A stretch of DNA of 6,306 bases from contig CALAQT010000292.1 in assembly GCA_937888775.1 (NCBI GenBank), positions 1-6,306 of the forward strand, read 5' to 3'. Within the stretch, counting starts at the first letter, position 1. Each line of letters starts with the position of its first letter. Source of the stretch: an uncultured Actinomycetes bacterium (lineage in GTDB: Bacteria > Actinomycetota > Thermoleophilia > Solirubrobacterales > Solirubrobacteraceae). Shown here piece after piece: positions 5,455 to 6,306 of the stretch. Below the pieces are notes generated by a model. The model made no database searches, was not told where the DNA came from, and worked only from the letters and a program-made list of their open reading frames with translations. The position numbers and the translations under genes are program-made.

Positions 5455-6306
5455 ATGCCCCGCCTGCGCCTGCTGCTCGGATTGCTCGCCGCCGCACTGC
5501 TGTTGCCCGCGGCCGGTGCGTCGGCGTTCTCCGGCGGGTCCGGCCTGGTCACGCCGAAGGATCCGAGTGGAATCGTCAGCTCGAATGCCTCGACCGCGGT
5601 CTTCACCCGCACGCTGCGCAAGGGCCAGCGGGGCGCGGACGTCCAGACGCTTCAGGCCTGGCTGACCGATATCGGCTATGCCGTTCCGCAGACCGGCTAC
5701 TTCGGCTCGATGACCAGGTCGGCGGTGGCCCAATTCCAGCGCGCCAGCCAGCTATCGCCGGCCAGCGGCGCCGTCGGACGCCGGACCGCAGTGTCGCTGC
5801 TGGCCGCGGTCAAGAAGGCCGCGAAGGGTGCGCTTGTGCTGGCCAACACGGGCGGCAGCGCCTTCTCAGGCTCGTCATCCGGCGGCCTTGTGTTCCCCCT
5901 GCGCCCGCTCTCACGCGTGCTCGGCCCCAGCGACTGGTCGCTGGACCAGGGCATCGACATCGGCACCGCCAACAACGCCTGCGGTCCCCAGGTGACTGAG
6001 GTGGCGATGACCTCGGGCACGATAGTCCAGGAGGGGATCGATGGCTTCGGCCCTTACGCGCCGGTGCTCAAGGTCGACAGCGGGATCTACCAGGGCCGCT
6101 ACATCTACTACGGGCATGCCGCCCCCGCGCTGGTCCCGGTCGGCACACACGTGACCGCCGGCGAGCCAATCGCCGAACTCGGCTGCGGCGACGTCGGGAT
6201 CTCGTCCGGGCCGCATATCGAGATCGGCATCAGTGCGGTCGGCGGACCGCCGTGCTGCCCCGGCTACCAGGAGACCTCACCGGCCTGGTATGACGTGGTG
6301 CTCAAG
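5455..6306 (+). CDS. Secreted peptidoglycan-binding / M23 (LytM-like) family protein (3' partial)
   Basis: The 284 visible residues run off the right edge. Residues 1-24 form a signal peptide: MPRLR, a Leu/Ala-rich core, and an A-S-A cleavage site before F25, which fixes the start at 5455 (an adjacent GTG at 5452 is possible). A peptidoglycan_binding_1 domain follows at about 54-116, with [33 protein letters not shown] and a closing G-x-x-G-R-R-T. A Ser/Gly linker leads to an M23-like fold from about residue 145: DQGIDIG (164-170), [16 protein letters not shown] (H221), [13 protein letters not shown] and [11 protein letters not shown]23 zinc ligands are normally H..D and the second H of HxH. 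Here they read D164, D168 and E256, with H221 and H254 kept. Catalytic activity is therefore uncertain; a changed metal site or a binding-only role is possible. Cysteines 176, 244, 267 and 268 could form disulfides outside the cell. A c-di-AMP riboswitch precedes it. Confidence 0.9.
   Translation, partial: MPRLRLLLGLLAAALLLPAAGASAFSGGSGLVTPKDPSGIVSSNASTAVFTRTLRKGQRGADVQTLQAWLTDIGYAVPQTGYFGSMTRSAVAQFQRASQLSPASGAVGRRTAVSLLAAVKKAAKGALVLANTGGSAFSGSSSGGLVFPLRPLSRVLGPSDWSLDQGIDIGTANNACGPQVTEVAMTSGTIVQEGIDGFGPYAPVLKVDSGIYQGRYIYYGHAAPALVPVGTHVTAGEPIAELGCGDVGISSGPHIEIGISAVGGPPCCPGYQETSPAWYDVVLK

Overview
The window is high-GC DNA with a strong G/C bias at third codon positions. The gene set fits a high-GC actinobacterium, and the style of the first and last genes resembles Thermoleophilia/Solirubrobacterales. 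That placement rests on remembered family resemblance, not on a marker gene. All supported genes lie on the + strand.

Region 1 (3-1466) is the 3' part of a membrane protein gene cut by the left edge. The visible N-terminal part looks like the end of an ECF-transporter substrate-binding (S) component. It is joined to an alpha/alpha domain with Q-x-x-D-G-G-F prenyltransferase/squalene-oxidase repeats and ends in an Arg/Pro-rich linker and a short hydrophobic tail.

Region 2 (1527-4621) is a three-gene pntAA-pntAB-pntB operon for the proton-translocating NAD(P) transhydrogenase in its split-alpha form. The genes are tightly coupled: the pntAB Shine-Dalgarno overlaps the pntAA stop, and pntAB and pntB overlap as TAATG. 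The operon may start from a leaderless transcript. The oddest item in the window is here. PntAB carries a C-terminal tail of four 16-residue repeats (48 bp each, 2964-3155) after its normal membrane domain. At DNA level every unit holds two perfect palindromes. The two palindromes differ by a compensatory base-pair swap at synonymous positions, and the three adjacent substitutions of the divergent fourth copy fall entirely within a hairpin loop.

Region 3 (4622-5120) has a promoter-like AT-rich patch, a G/C hairpin, and a gene for a small stand-alone cyclic-nucleotide-binding-domain protein without an output domain.

Region 4 (5121-6306) begins with a 334-base non-coding stretch holding a clear ydaO/yuaA-type c-di-AMP riboswitch aptamer (5195-5315) and a long leader. 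This leads into a secreted protein with a peptidoglycan-binding domain and an M23/LytM-like domain, cut by the right edge. The M23 domain lacks two of the three usual zinc ligands (Asp-Asp-Glu in place of His-Asp-His). Riboswitch control of a cell-wall protein links c-di-AMP, an osmotic and wall-stress signal, to envelope remodelling.
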